DNA of 64,000 nucleotides, from contig NZ_JAGINO010000019.1 in NCBI RefSeq assembly GCF_017876115.1, forward strand, positions 62,001-126,000, read 5' to 3'. Positions 41,301 through 48,930 of this stretch are shown in pieces (the first letter of the stretch is position 1; every line of letters starts with the position of its first letter). The notes beneath the pieces are model-generated. The model ran no database searches. It was not told where the DNA came from and saw only the letters and a list, made by a program, of their open reading frames with translations. This DNA is from Azospirillum picis. GTDB lineage: Bacteria > Pseudomonadota > Alphaproteobacteria > Azospirillales > Azospirillaceae. The position numbers and the translations under genes were made by a program.

Positions 41301-43409
41301 GGCTGCGGCCTGGATCGTATCGTTGCCGGGCGTGCCGGTGTAGGTCCGGGTGGTTCCTTCGCCGGTCTCTCCCCCTGTCTCACCGCCCGTGCCGGAGCCG
41401 GTGAGAAGGACGTTGGCCTGGGTCAATGCGCTGCGCTGCACGCCGGCGAGCTTCACGGCACCGGACGAGCCGAGGGTGACCACGGTGTCGGCCCCTTCCT
41501 GGGCGGTCGCCGCGAGGAAGGACTGGAAGCTGGTGAAGGAGGCGATGGCGCGCAGGTCCAGGACGTCGCCCCCGGCGCCGGCAGCGAAGCCGTCGATGTA
41601 GTCCCAGCCTTCATTGGCCCGGAAGACGAAGGTGTCGGACCCGGCGCCGCCGTTCATGTAGTCGTTGCCGCCGCGCGCATCGATCGTGTCGTTGTTCGCG
41701 GTGCCGATGATGGTGTCGCGGGCGTCGGTGCCGGTGAACGACTGGCCAGGCGTCCCGGCCGGGGGGACGCCCGTGCCGCCGCCCGTGCCGCCGTTACCGC
41801 CGCTCATGCTGTCATCGTTGGTGATCACGCCGGTGGCGCTTGCCGCCGTCACGGTCCAGCCGGAGCTCGGATTGGACAGCGTCACCGTGAAGCGTTCGTC
41901 GCTTTCCTGGAGCGCATCGGCCAGCACGGGCAGGGTGATGGTGGCGGTGGCCTGGCCGGCGGCAAAGGTCAGCGTGCCCTGCGGCAGGGCGTTGCCGGCG
42001 AAGTCCGCCGCGTCGGCCGCGGCGGTGCCGCTGCCGGCCACCGTCCACGCCACCGTCGAGGCAGCCGAGAGATCGCCGTTGCGGGTGACGGTGAACTGGT
42101 AGGGGGTGGTGCCGCCGCCGCTGCCTTCCGCGAGCGTCACCGTCGGCGGGCTGATGCTCACCGTGCCGCCACCGGCTTGTCCTCCTGTCTCACCGCCCGT
42201 GCCACCGCCCGTGCCGGAGCCGGTGAGAAGGACATTGGCCTGGGTCAATGCGCTGCGCTGCACGCCGGCGAGCTTCACGGCACCGGACGAGCCGAGGGTG
42301 ACCACGGTGTCGGCCCCTTCCTGGGCGGTCGCCGCGAGGAAGGACTGGAAGCTGGTGAAGGAGGCGATGGCGCGCAGGTCCAGGACGTCGCCCCCGGCGC
42401 CGGCAGCGAAGCCGTCGATGTAGTCCCAGCCTTCATTGGCCCGGAAGACGAAGGTGTCGGACCCGGCGCCGCCGTTCATGTAGTCGTTGCCGCCGCGCGC
42501 ATCGATCGTGTCGTTGTTCGCGGTGCCGATGATGGTGTCGCGGGCGTCGGTGCCGGTGAACGACTGGCCAGGCGTCCCGGCCGGGGGGACGCCCGTGCCG
42601 CCGCCCGTGCCGCCGCCGTTACCGCCGCTCATGCTGTCATCGTTGGTGATCACGCCGGTGGCGCTTGCCGCCGTCACGGTCCAGCCGGAGCTCGGGTTGG
42701 ACAGCGTCACGGTGAAGCGTTCGTCGCTTTCCTGGAGTGCATCGGCGAGCACGGGCACGGTGATGGTGGCGGTGGCCTGACCGGCGGCAAAGGTCAGCGT
42801 GCCCTGCGGCAGGGCGTTGCCGGCGAAGTCCGCCGCGTCGGCCGCGGCGGTGCCGCTGCCGGCCACCGTCCACGCCACCGTCGAGGCAGCCGAGAGATCG
42901 CCGTTGCGGGTGACGGTGAACTGGTAGGGGGTGGTGCCGCCGCCGCTGCCTTCCGTGAGCGTCACCGCCGATGGCCCGATGCTCACCGTGCCGCCACTTG
43001 TTTGCCCTCCTGTCCCGCCGCCCGTGGCGGAGCCGGTGAGAAGGACGTTGGCTTGGGTCAACGCGCTGCGTTGCACGCCGGCCAGCTTCACGGCACTGGT
43101 CGGGCCGAGAGTGACGACGGTGTCGGCTCCCTCCTGGGCGGTCGCCGCGAGGAAGGACTGGAAGCTGGTGAAGGAGGCGATGGCGCGCAGGTCCAGGACA
43201 TCGCCCCCGGCGCCGGCGGCGAAATCGGCAATGACGTCCCAGCCTTCGTTGGAGCGGAACACGAATGTGTCCGAGCCGGCACCGCCGACCGCATAGTCAT
43301 TGCCGTTCCCGACATCGATGAGGTCATTGCCGGCGCCCCCGGCGATGTAGTCGCGATCGGACGTGCCGATCAGCGTATCGGCTCCCGCGCCACCTGTGAA
43401 GTTTGCCAT
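38397..43409 (-). CDS. Giant RTX/Calx-beta calcium-binding protein, 1670 aa
   Basis: An acidic, Gly/Asp-rich protein with no N-terminal signal, typical of type I secreted RTX proteins. The first 690 residues hold three copies of an RTX-plus-SDTFVFR...GGDVLDLRAIASF module (about residues 46-125, 313-396 and 588-670). Two Calx-beta domains (about 140-258 and 415-531) lie between them, each ending in ATGVITNDD. The last 980 residues carry three further units with RTX nonapeptides (GGxGNDTLx) and a recurring NGNDWAALTG element, spaced 822 and 810 bp apart. The C-terminus has a final RTX block and a hydrophobic ending suited to a type I signal. ATG at 43409 has GGAG 5 bases upstream. It is probably a surface or biofilm protein that folds on calcium binding. 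Confidence 0.9.
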   Translation of the reverse strand: MANFTGGAGADTLIGTSDRDYIAGGAGNDLIDVGNGNDYAVGGAGSDTFVFRSNEGWDVIADFAAGAGGDVLDLRAIASFTSFQSFLAATAQEGADTVVTLGPTSAVKLAGVQRSALTQANVLLTGSATGGGTGGQTSGGTVSIGPSAVTLTEGSGGGTTPYQFTVTRNGDLSAASTVAWTVAGSGTAAADAADFAGNALPQGTLTFAAGQATATITVPVLADALQESDERFTVTLSNPSSGWTVTAASATGVITNDDSMSGGNGGGTGGGTGVPPAGTPGQSFTGTDARDTIIGTANNDTIDARGGNDYMNGGAGSDTFVFRANEGWDYIDGFAAGAGGDVLDLRAIASFTSFQSFLAATAQEGADTVVTLGSSGAVKLAGVQRSALTQANVLLTGSGTGGGTGGETGGQAGGGTVSISPPTVTLAEGSGGGTTPYQFTVTRNGDLSAASTVAWTVAGSGTAAADAADFAGNALPQGTLTFAAGQATATITLPVLADALQESDERFTVTLSNPSSGWTVTAASATGVITNDDSMSGGNGGTGGGTGVPPAGTPGQSFTGTDARDTIIGTANNDTIDARGGNDYMNGGAGSDTFVFRANEGWDYIDGFAAGAGGDVLDLRAIASFTSFQSFLAATAQEGADTVVTLGSSGAVKLAGVQRSALTQANVLLTGSGTGGETGGETGEGTTRTYTGTPGNDTIQAAAGSNTISGLDGDDILRGNTGSDTIFGGAGNDTLHGGEDTAADTLLGGTGNDTYYVSGPGDVVVENADEGTDTVIVSGGWNAGTTLNIERIVLNEAEAAQNGSLAGGMLPMELVGNSGNNVISGGWGNETIRGGGGNDTLSGGRGSDTIYGDAGNDDITLSSDGTGLAFGGEGADVFRAAWAGNHLGGVFSATIGDFVLGQDRLSIPWTFTGIESVDGNAVLSFLENPNVPVTGTARLTLSGVTADEVTAWVRRNGNDWAALTGNTSGGRVIYGTDGGETLTGGSGNDILDGKGGADILYGGDGNDTLSAGADGAADTLYGGAGDDTYVVSTGDQVIEEPDGAGGMDTVIVSGSWTNPYGVERVILSEDAAAQNGSITGNYANETLIGNAGDNVIDGSQGDDVIDGKAGNDTLYGGTGYGGSGVDTISGGDGDDEIHLSRGRASGGSGADAFVISASGQQMGSFAVTITDFELGVDRLTVSRPLKSVADQGGSTVLTFGYGTSMGLVGVSSLTLEGVSAAAVTQWVRGHGNDWAAFTGDTSGGRVVFGTSADETLTGGAGDDLLDGAEGADLLEGGAGNDTLSAGIDNAADTLSGGAGSDTYYVREGDLVVEDASLGADTDTVVVSGSWGNPYGVEQVILSEDSASLNGSITGNQSSETFTGNSGNNRLDGGWGNDTLYGMGGDDTLIGGWGDDSLSGGLGNDLLSASYGTMNGGAGHDTISAVFEGMHQAQGFNLVVEDFGLGEDTLRAPAHLVAISEVNGSTVLQYADGPLNLMPSHGTITLQGVGLSQVVNWVQANGNDWKAFSGDTLASGRYGTLGSDVLQGDAGDDFLVGLAGSDTLAGGDGNDTLLADDASDTLYGQAGNDYLIGGNGNDKLSGGTGNDTMWGGGGADVFDITGGTNSVDYISDFRASEGDRIYTGGVPLTIYDNGANACTIETGYRGMVYSTVHVSGISASEVASHLTYTGW
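41401..43035 (-). repeat. Near-identical tandem duplication inside the RTX gene
   Basis: Sequence starting at 41401 recurs from 42223 (822-bp offset), and a more diverged third copy begins at 43036 (813-bp offset). Over the first 390 bp of the 41401 and 42223 copies I see only one base change; a 3-base length difference follows in the Gly-linker region. The shared stretch covers an RTX module and a Calx-beta domain. Confidence 0.9.
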
Positions 43410-43943
43410 CACAGCTCCAGTACCGGAAATTTTATTAGAAGGAGCGGTAAAATTCCTACAAAGATAGGTTGCTTTTCAAAGTGCCGTCGGAGTGATGGCT
43501 GTTTGTCCTGTCTGCTCCTATAGGCCACCCGAAAGGACGCGGCTTCCCCAGTATCGGCGAGAGGAACCTCAAAGGTTTTATCCGGGATACGGACAGGCGA
43601 CGCCATGCCTACAACCTTGGTGCATGGAAATCGATCTGGCCAATCGACCCGCGGCCGTTTTCTTTCAGGCGGAGGGGGGATCGGGCGATCTGGCAGAAGA
43701 TCCGCCGGGGCGGATACCACCGCGGGGTTGACGCCGGGCCACGAAGGCGTTTCTCGCTCCGTGACCAACAGCTTGACTGCCCAGGTCGCAGACCGATGTC
43801 GGGCCTTCAAGCGCGCACGAAGATGAGATCTTACCAAGGCGAGAGCTTGCGACGATGGCTCCGGGTCGCCTTGTGAAACATCCGGCTCCCGGTTCCGGCA
43901 AGGCGGCCCTCCCACCCCGGCAGCCGCCTTCGGAACACCGCCG
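43410..43943. other. Intergenic region upstream of the RTX gene
   Basis: This 534-bp gap has lower GC than the surroundings, most clearly at 43425-43500. Its position makes it the likely promoter and leader of the RTX gene. A 168-codon minus-strand ORF crosses it and ends at the RTX start, but its codon third positions are not GC-biased and it has no recognisable domain, so I do not call it a gene. Confidence 0.5.
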
Positions 43944-44366
43944 TCAGTGATGCTCGTGCAGGCAATGGGCGTGGTCGGCGAGCACCTCGATCACATGGCA
44001 ACTGCGCACCTCTCCCTGCGCGCACTGGTTCACCATCTGCCGGACTTCCGCCCGCAGCGCCTGCAGCCGCCGGATCTTCGACTCGATGTCGGCCAGATGC
44101 GCGCGGGCGAGCGCGTCGGCCGCCTCGCAGGGCTGCTCCGGATGGTCGGCCAGGGTCAGCAACTGGCGGATGGCGTCGACCTCGAAGCCCAGTTCGCGGG
44201 CATGCCGGATGAAGCGCAGCCGTCGAACCGCGGCATCGTCATAGGTCCGGCGGTTGCTGTCGGTCCGCGACGGAGGCCGCAGCAATCCGATGCTCTCATA
44301 GTAGCGGATGGTCGGGATCTTCACGCCGGCCTGCGTCGAAAGGGCACCGATGGTAAGAGCGCTCAT
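43944..44366 (-). CDS. CadR/PbrR-like MerR-family metal-responsive regulator
   Basis: A 140-aa MerR regulator. The HTH is LTIGALSTQAGVKIPTIRYYES, with a long dimerisation helix. C80, C115 and C123 match the three-cysteine pattern of CadR and PbrR (77/112/119), and the tail HAHCLHEHH resembles the His-rich CadR C-terminus. It should sense Cd, Pb or Zn. It is divergent from the P-type ATPase gene, with a MerR-type promoter between them. The gene name is not assigned because the exact metal is uncertain. Confidence 0.9.
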   Translation of the reverse strand: MSALTIGALSTQAGVKIPTIRYYESIGLLRPPSRTDSNRRTYDDAAVRRLRFIRHARELGFEVDAIRQLLTLADHPEQPCEAADALARAHLADIESKIRRLQALRAEVRQMVNQCAQGEVRSCHVIEVLADHAHCLHEHH

Positions 44367-44381
44367 GGCGAATTTTCCGTC

Positions 44382-44412
44382 TTGATCCTCCAGTCGCTGG
44401 AGAATGTACGGT
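44382..44412 (+). promoter_or_regulatory. MerR-type promoter with 19-bp spacer and operator dyad
   Basis: -35 TTGATC (44382-44387) and -10 TACGGT (44407-44412) are separated by 19 bases, longer than normal, as in all MerR-activated promoters. The dyad CTCCAG-TCG-CTGGAG (44388-44402) fills the spacer. The promoter points toward the metal ATPase gene. Confidence 0.88.
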
Positions 44413-44442
44413 CATGGCATGACATCGACAAGGGAGCCTGCC

Positions 44443-46752
44443 ATGAGCGCCATCGACGAAACGACCCCGCAGGACCGGCAGCGGACCCGTTTCCGGGTGA
44501 GCGGGATGGATTGCGGCTCCTGCGCCGCGAAGATCGAAACCGCGCTGCGGCGGGTGGCCGGGGTGCATGAGGTCCGGGTCTCCGTGCCCAACGGCACGAT
44601 GACCGTCACCCACGACCCGTCGACCGGCAGCGAGGCCATCATCGCCCCCGTCGCCCGGCTGGGCTACCAGACCGGTCCCGCCGAGGTCCTGACGGCTGGC
44701 GGCGGCGCCATGGAGCGGAACCATGACACCGGTTCCTGCTGTGGCCACGATCATTCCCATGCCGGAGGGGATGGCCACGGGCACGATCACGCCCATTCCC
44801 ATTCCCATTCCCACGGGCATGTGCATGGTGCCGCGGAGGACCCGGATCCTGCCTTCGCCGAGCTTCCCTGGTGGCGTCGGCCGAAGGCCCGGCTGGCGCT
44901 CGCCTCCGGCCTCGCCCTCGGCGCCGCCTATGTCGTGGGGGCGCTGGTTCCCGCCATCTCGCAATGGGCCTTCCTGCTGGCGATGGCGGTCGGCCTGCTG
45001 CCGATCGCGCGCCGTGCCATGGCCGCCGCCGGCTCCGGCACGCCCTTTTCGATCGAGATGCTGATGACCATCGCGGCGGTGGGCGCCGTCGTCATCGGGG
45101 CGGTGGAGGAGGCGACGGCGGTCGTCTTCCTGTTCCTGGTCGGTGAATTGCTGGAAGGGGTCGCCGCCGGCCGTGCCCGCGCCAGCATCCAGGGACTGAT
45201 CGGCCTGATGCCCGATACCGCCCTGGTCGAAGGGGACGGCAGGGGGCGGGACGGCATGGAGCGGGATGGCGGGCCGCGGTCGGTGCCGGCATCGAGCCTG
45301 ACAGTCGGCGCCGTCATCCTAGTGCGCCCGGGCGACCGGGTGGCCGCCGACGGGGTGATCCTGTCTGGGGACAGCGCGCTCGACGAAGCGCCGGTGACCG
45401 GCGAGAGCGTGCCCAAGCGCAAGGGCGAAGGCGACCGGGTGTTCGCCGGCACCATCAACGGTGACGGCACCCTGCGGGTGCGGGTCAGCGCGGCGGCGAA
45501 GGACAACACCATCGCCCGCGTGGTCCGGCTGGTCGAGGAGGCGCAGGAGAGCAAGGCGCCGACCGAACGCTTCATCGACCGTTTCTCCCGCTGGTACACG
45601 CCGGGGGTCGTCGTCGTGGCGGCGCTCGTCGCCGTGCTGCCGCCGCTGCTGGCCGGGGGAAGCTGGGGGGAGTGGGTCTACAAGGGGCTGGCCGTCCTGC
45701 TGATCGGCTGCCCCTGCGCCCTGGTGATCTCCACCCCGGCGGCGATCGCCGCCGGCCTGTCCAACGGGGCGCGCCGCGGCCTGCTGATGAAGGGCGGCGC
45801 CGTGCTGGAGGCGCTGGGCCGCATCACCACCGTCGCCTTCGACAAGACCGGCACCCTGACCGAGGGCAGGCCGCGGGTCACCGACGTGATCGCCTTCGCA
45901 GGCGGCGAGCAAGAGGTGCTGCTCCGGGCGGCCGCGCTGGAAACCGGGTCGAGCCACCCCCTGGCCAAGGCGGTCCTCGCCGCCGCGGCGGAGGCCGGAC
46001 TGGCCGTCACCCCGGCGTCCGACGCCGGTGCGCTCGCCGGCAAGGGCGTGCGGGGATGGATGGACGGGCTGGAGTTGGCCCTGGTCTCGCCGCAGGCCGC
46101 CCAGGAGCGGGCCGCCCTGACGCCGGACCAGGCGGAACGGGTCGCCGCGCTGAACGGCGAGGGCAAGACGGTGTCGGTCCTGCTGGTGGACGGCCGGGTG
46201 TCGGGCCTGCTGGCGATGCGCGACGAGCCGCGGGCCGATGCGCAGGCCGGCGTCGCGGCGTTGCGCGCGGCCGGGATCCGGTCGCTGATGGTGACGGGCG
46301 ACAATGCCCGGACCGCTAGGGCGGTGGCGGACAGGCTGGGGGTGGAGCCCCATGCTGAGCTTCTGCCGGAGGACAAGCAGCGCATCGTTCGCGACCTGCA
46401 GGCGCGGGGCGAGCGGGTCGCCAAGGTCGGCGACGGCATCAACGACGCCCCGGCGCTCGCCGCCGCCGACGTCGGCATCGCCATGGGCGGCGGCGCCGAC
46501 GTGGCGCTGGAAACCGCGGACGCCGCCGCGCTGCATGCCCGGGTCGGCGACGTGGCGGCGATGGTCCATCTGTCGCGCCGGACCATGGCGAACATCCGCC
46601 AGAACATCGTGCTGGCGCTGGGGCTGAAGGCCGTGTTCCTCGTCACCACCGTGGCCGGGATCACCGGGCTGTGGCCGGCGATCCTCGCCGACACCGGCGC
46701 CACCGTCCTGGTCACCGCCAACGCCCTGCGGCTGCTGTCGCTTCGTCCGTGA
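44443..46752 (+). CDS. zntA: Zn/Cd/Pb-exporting P1B-type ATPase
   Basis: A 769-aa heavy-metal ATPase. The N-terminal HMA domain has G-M-D-C24-G-S-C27. A His-rich linker (about residues 99-127) is followed by eight membrane helices with the ion-binding CPC (GCPCALVISTP). The phosphorylation loop is DKTGTLTEG and the hinge GDGINDAPALAAADVGIAMG. The last helices contain LGLKAVFLVTTVAGITGLWP and ILADTGATVLVTANALRLL, whose Lys and Asp mark the Zn/Cd/Pb-specific ZntA class. The start at 44443 is fixed by AAGGGAG. It exports divalent metal from the cytoplasm and is induced by the divergent MerR regulator. Confidence 0.95.
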   Translation: MSAIDETTPQDRQRTRFRVSGMDCGSCAAKIETALRRVAGVHEVRVSVPNGTMTVTHDPSTGSEAIIAPVARLGYQTGPAEVLTAGGGAMERNHDTGSCCGHDHSHAGGDGHGHDHAHSHSHSHGHVHGAAEDPDPAFAELPWWRRPKARLALASGLALGAAYVVGALVPAISQWAFLLAMAVGLLPIARRAMAAAGSGTPFSIEMLMTIAAVGAVVIGAVEEATAVVFLFLVGELLEGVAAGRARASIQGLIGLMPDTALVEGDGRGRDGMERDGGPRSVPASSLTVGAVILVRPGDRVAADGVILSGDSALDEAPVTGESVPKRKGEGDRVFAGTINGDGTLRVRVSAAAKDNTIARVVRLVEEAQESKAPTERFIDRFSRWYTPGVVVVAALVAVLPPLLAGGSWGEWVYKGLAVLLIGCPCALVISTPAAIAAGLSNGARRGLLMKGGAVLEALGRITTVAFDKTGTLTEGRPRVTDVIAFAGGEQEVLLRAAALETGSSHPLAKAVLAAAAEAGLAVTPASDAGALAGKGVRGWMDGLELALVSPQAAQERAALTPDQAERVAALNGEGKTVSVLLVDGRVSGLLAMRDEPRADAQAGVAALRAAGIRSLMVTGDNARTARAVADRLGVEPHAELLPEDKQRIVRDLQARGERVAKVGDGINDAPALAAADVGIAMGGGADVALETADAAALHARVGDVAAMVHLSRRTMANIRQNIVLALGLKAVFLVTTVAGITGLWPAILADTGATVLVTANALRLLSLRP

Positions 46753-46913
46753 CGCTTTCCGGTCCGCAGTCCACAGATCCACTGTTCCGGAAGGCCGTGG
46801 CATCCCCGTCGCCCATCCCTCCGTCCGGTGACGGACGCCGTCCGGTGCGAATGCGTCTGGAACGCCGGGCCGGGCGGCCGGTTACCCGCTGGGAAGTCCC
46901 ACGGAGATCAATG

Positions 46914-47732
46914 ATGGCATTCGTCGAAGCGAAAGATGGCACCAAGCTCCATGTCAAGGACGGCGGGCACGGGCGGCCCGTCGTCCTCATCCACGGATGG
47001 CCCCTGACGGGCGACATGTTCGAGTATCAGGGCCTCGCCCTGCTCGAGGCCGGGTACCGGGTCGTCACCTACGACCGCCGAGGCTTCGGGCAGTCGGGCC
47101 ATCCGGCGTCCGGCTACGATTACGACACCTTCGCCGACGATCTGGCGGCCGTCCTCGATGCCCTCGACCTGCAGGGCGCCACGCTCGTGGGATTTTCCAT
47201 GGGCGGCGGCGAGATCGCGCGCTACCTGACGCGGCACGGCGCCGGGCGGATCGCCAAAGTGGCGCTGGTCGCGTCCGTCGTGCCCTATCTACTGAAGGGC
47301 GCGGACAACCCCGACGGCGTCGACCAGAGCGTCTTCGACGACATGAAGGCACAGATCCGCAAGGACCGCTTCGCCTTCCTGCAGAGCTTCGCCAAGCAGT
47401 TCTACGGTGTCGGCCTGGTGTCCAGCCCGGTCAGCAGCGCCCTGCTCGACTGGACCTTCGTGCTGGCGCTGATGGCGAGCCCGAAGGCGACGATCGACTG
47501 CGTCGATGCGTTCGGCAAGACCGACTTCCGCCAGGATCTCCGCTCCTTCACGGTGCCGACCCTGGTCATCCACGGCACGTCCGACAAGACCGTGCCGATC
47601 ACCCCCTCCGGCCGCGCGGCGGCGCAGGGGATCGCGGGGGCCAAACTGATCGAGTATGACGGGGAGCCGCACGGGCTGTTCGCGACGGCGCCGGACAGGC
47701 TGAACCGCGACCTCATCGACTTCATCGGCTGA
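46914..47732 (+). CDS. Haloperoxidase-like alpha/beta hydrolase
   Basis: A 272-aa cofactor-free haloperoxidase/esterase-like hydrolase. The oxyanion segment is LIHGWPLTGDMFEYQG, the elbow is VGFSMGGGE with S95, DRRGFGQSGHP is a family marker, and the base lies in DGEPHGLFAT. GGAG 7 bases before the second of two adjacent ATGs favours 46914. It follows the metal ATPase by 161 bp and may have its own promoter. Second paralogue of this type in the window. Confidence 0.9.
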   Translation: MAFVEAKDGTKLHVKDGGHGRPVVLIHGWPLTGDMFEYQGLALLEAGYRVVTYDRRGFGQSGHPASGYDYDTFADDLAAVLDALDLQGATLVGFSMGGGEIARYLTRHGAGRIAKVALVASVVPYLLKGADNPDGVDQSVFDDMKAQIRKDRFAFLQSFAKQFYGVGLVSSPVSSALLDWTFVLALMASPKATIDCVDAFGKTDFRQDLRSFTVPTLVIHGTSDKTVPITPSGRAAAQGIAGAKLIEYDGEPHGLFATAPDRLNRDLIDFIG

Positions 47733-47993
47733 CCTGTCATCGCCGCGGCCGTCATCGTCGCGAGACGGGTTCGCCCGGCTCTCGCGGGTGACGGCTCCGG
47801 CGCTTCCCGGCGCAGGCGGGCCTGCCCGGATCAGGAGGATGCTGCCGTAACGCGCCTCGCGCGTCCCGCGGGGGCGGTCGTGATGTTGAAGAAGGCCTTT
47901 GTCCAACCGAGGGCATCAGGCTGCACGGCAGGATGTCGAGAAGAGTTCTTCCCCAATCGGGCGTGGCGATGTACCACTGCGCGGAGCACACGA
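47733..47993. other. Intergenic region upstream of orphan solute-binding protein gene
   Basis: This 261-bp spacer has no recognisable ORF or structured element. GCGCGGAGCACACGA at its end supplies the ribosome site that decides the next start. Confidence 0.4.
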
Positions 47994-48860
47994 ATGACGC
48001 TTTACCAGACGAAGCGCCATCCTCTGAACTCCGGCTTGCTGGCGAAACCGATGATTTCCAGGCTCAGTGACATTTCCACTTCGGAACGAAAAGCCCCATT
48101 CCTTGAGAGATTGAATATTTTATTAAGAACCATGGTGGTGATGCTGGCCGCCGCATCGGCCGCCACGCTGGTTGTCACCGCGGTTCCGGCTCGTGCCGAG
48201 AATTGGACCGTCGCTTCCGAGGATTTCTTTCCGCCCTACAATTTCACGCTGCGCGGCAAGAGGACCGGGATGGACACCGAGATCGTCGAGGCCCTGTTGA
48301 AGGAAATCGGCGTCTATCCGGTTCATCGTCCGATGACATGGCCGGAAGTGGTGCGTGCCCATGATAAGAACGAGGTGGATGTCGCCTTCCAGTTCTTCAC
48401 CTCGCCCCGCCGGCTGGAGCGCGGCCATCTGATCGGGCCGTACCGGGTCGGAGCGACCGTTCTGATGGTCCGCAGCGATTCGACCATCGGCTACACCGGC
48501 ATCGAGGACCTGCGGGGGCTGCGGATCGGCGTCGTCGAAGGGTTCGAGTACACGCCCGAATTCGACAGGTCCGAGCTTTTCGAGAAGGTCGACAGCAGCA
48601 GCAATGTCGTCTCGTTCCGGCGCCTGCTTCTCGGCCGCGTCGACGCCATCGCCGGCGATCTGCAGGTGCTCACCTATCTCGCCGAGAACGAGGGCCGAAC
48701 CGGCTCGGTCAAGATCCTTCCCAAGCCCCTGGCCATGGTGCCCCGCTACATCTCCGTCCCCAAGCCCCGGACGGAGAATGCCGAACGGCTGCGTGCGGCC
48801 TACGAGAAGCTCAAGACGGACGGGACGATCGACGCCATCGTCCGCAACTGGGAACGGTAA
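47994..48860 (+). CDS. Orphan amino-acid-type periplasmic solute-binding protein (SBP_bac_3)
   Basis: A 288-aa protein with a membrane-insertion or signal segment (VVMLAAASAATLVVTAVPA, cleaved near ARA-EN). The mature domain begins WTVASEDFFPPYNFTLRGK and shows TGMDTEIVEALLKEIGVYPV, the pattern of family-3 solute-binding proteins. No permease or ATPase gene is near. Such orphans are often sensors or belong to a distant transporter. I favour ATG 47994 because GGAG is 7 bases away; it gives an n-region longer than usual, so ATG 48051 or 48132 remain possible. Confidence 0.8.
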   Translation: MTLYQTKRHPLNSGLLAKPMISRLSDISTSERKAPFLERLNILLRTMVVMLAAASAATLVVTAVPARAENWTVASEDFFPPYNFTLRGKRTGMDTEIVEALLKEIGVYPVHRPMTWPEVVRAHDKNEVDVAFQFFTSPRRLERGHLIGPYRVGATVLMVRSDSTIGYTGIEDLRGLRIGVVEGFEYTPEFDRSELFEKVDSSSNVVSFRRLLLGRVDAIAGDLQVLTYLAENEGRTGSVKILPKPLAMVPRYISVPKPRTENAERLRAAYEKLKTDGTIDAIVRNWER

Positions 48861-48930
48861 CCGGGGCCGGGAAGCCGGGGCCGGCTGGCGGGCGGCCGGC
48901 CCCGGCATCGCCAGCCTCATATCGCCGCCC

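Noticed and set aside
38397..43523. Long plus-strand ORFs opposite the RTX gene (for example 41202-43523)
   Set aside because: Their repeats simply mirror the RTX gene repeats, and the minus-strand product has unmistakable RTX and Calx-beta motifs.
43409..43915. Minus-strand ORF of 168 codons ending at the RTX start codon
   Set aside because: Third codon positions are not GC-biased as in real genes here, there is no domain or signal, and no ribosome site at its ATG. Kept only as an observation on the island.
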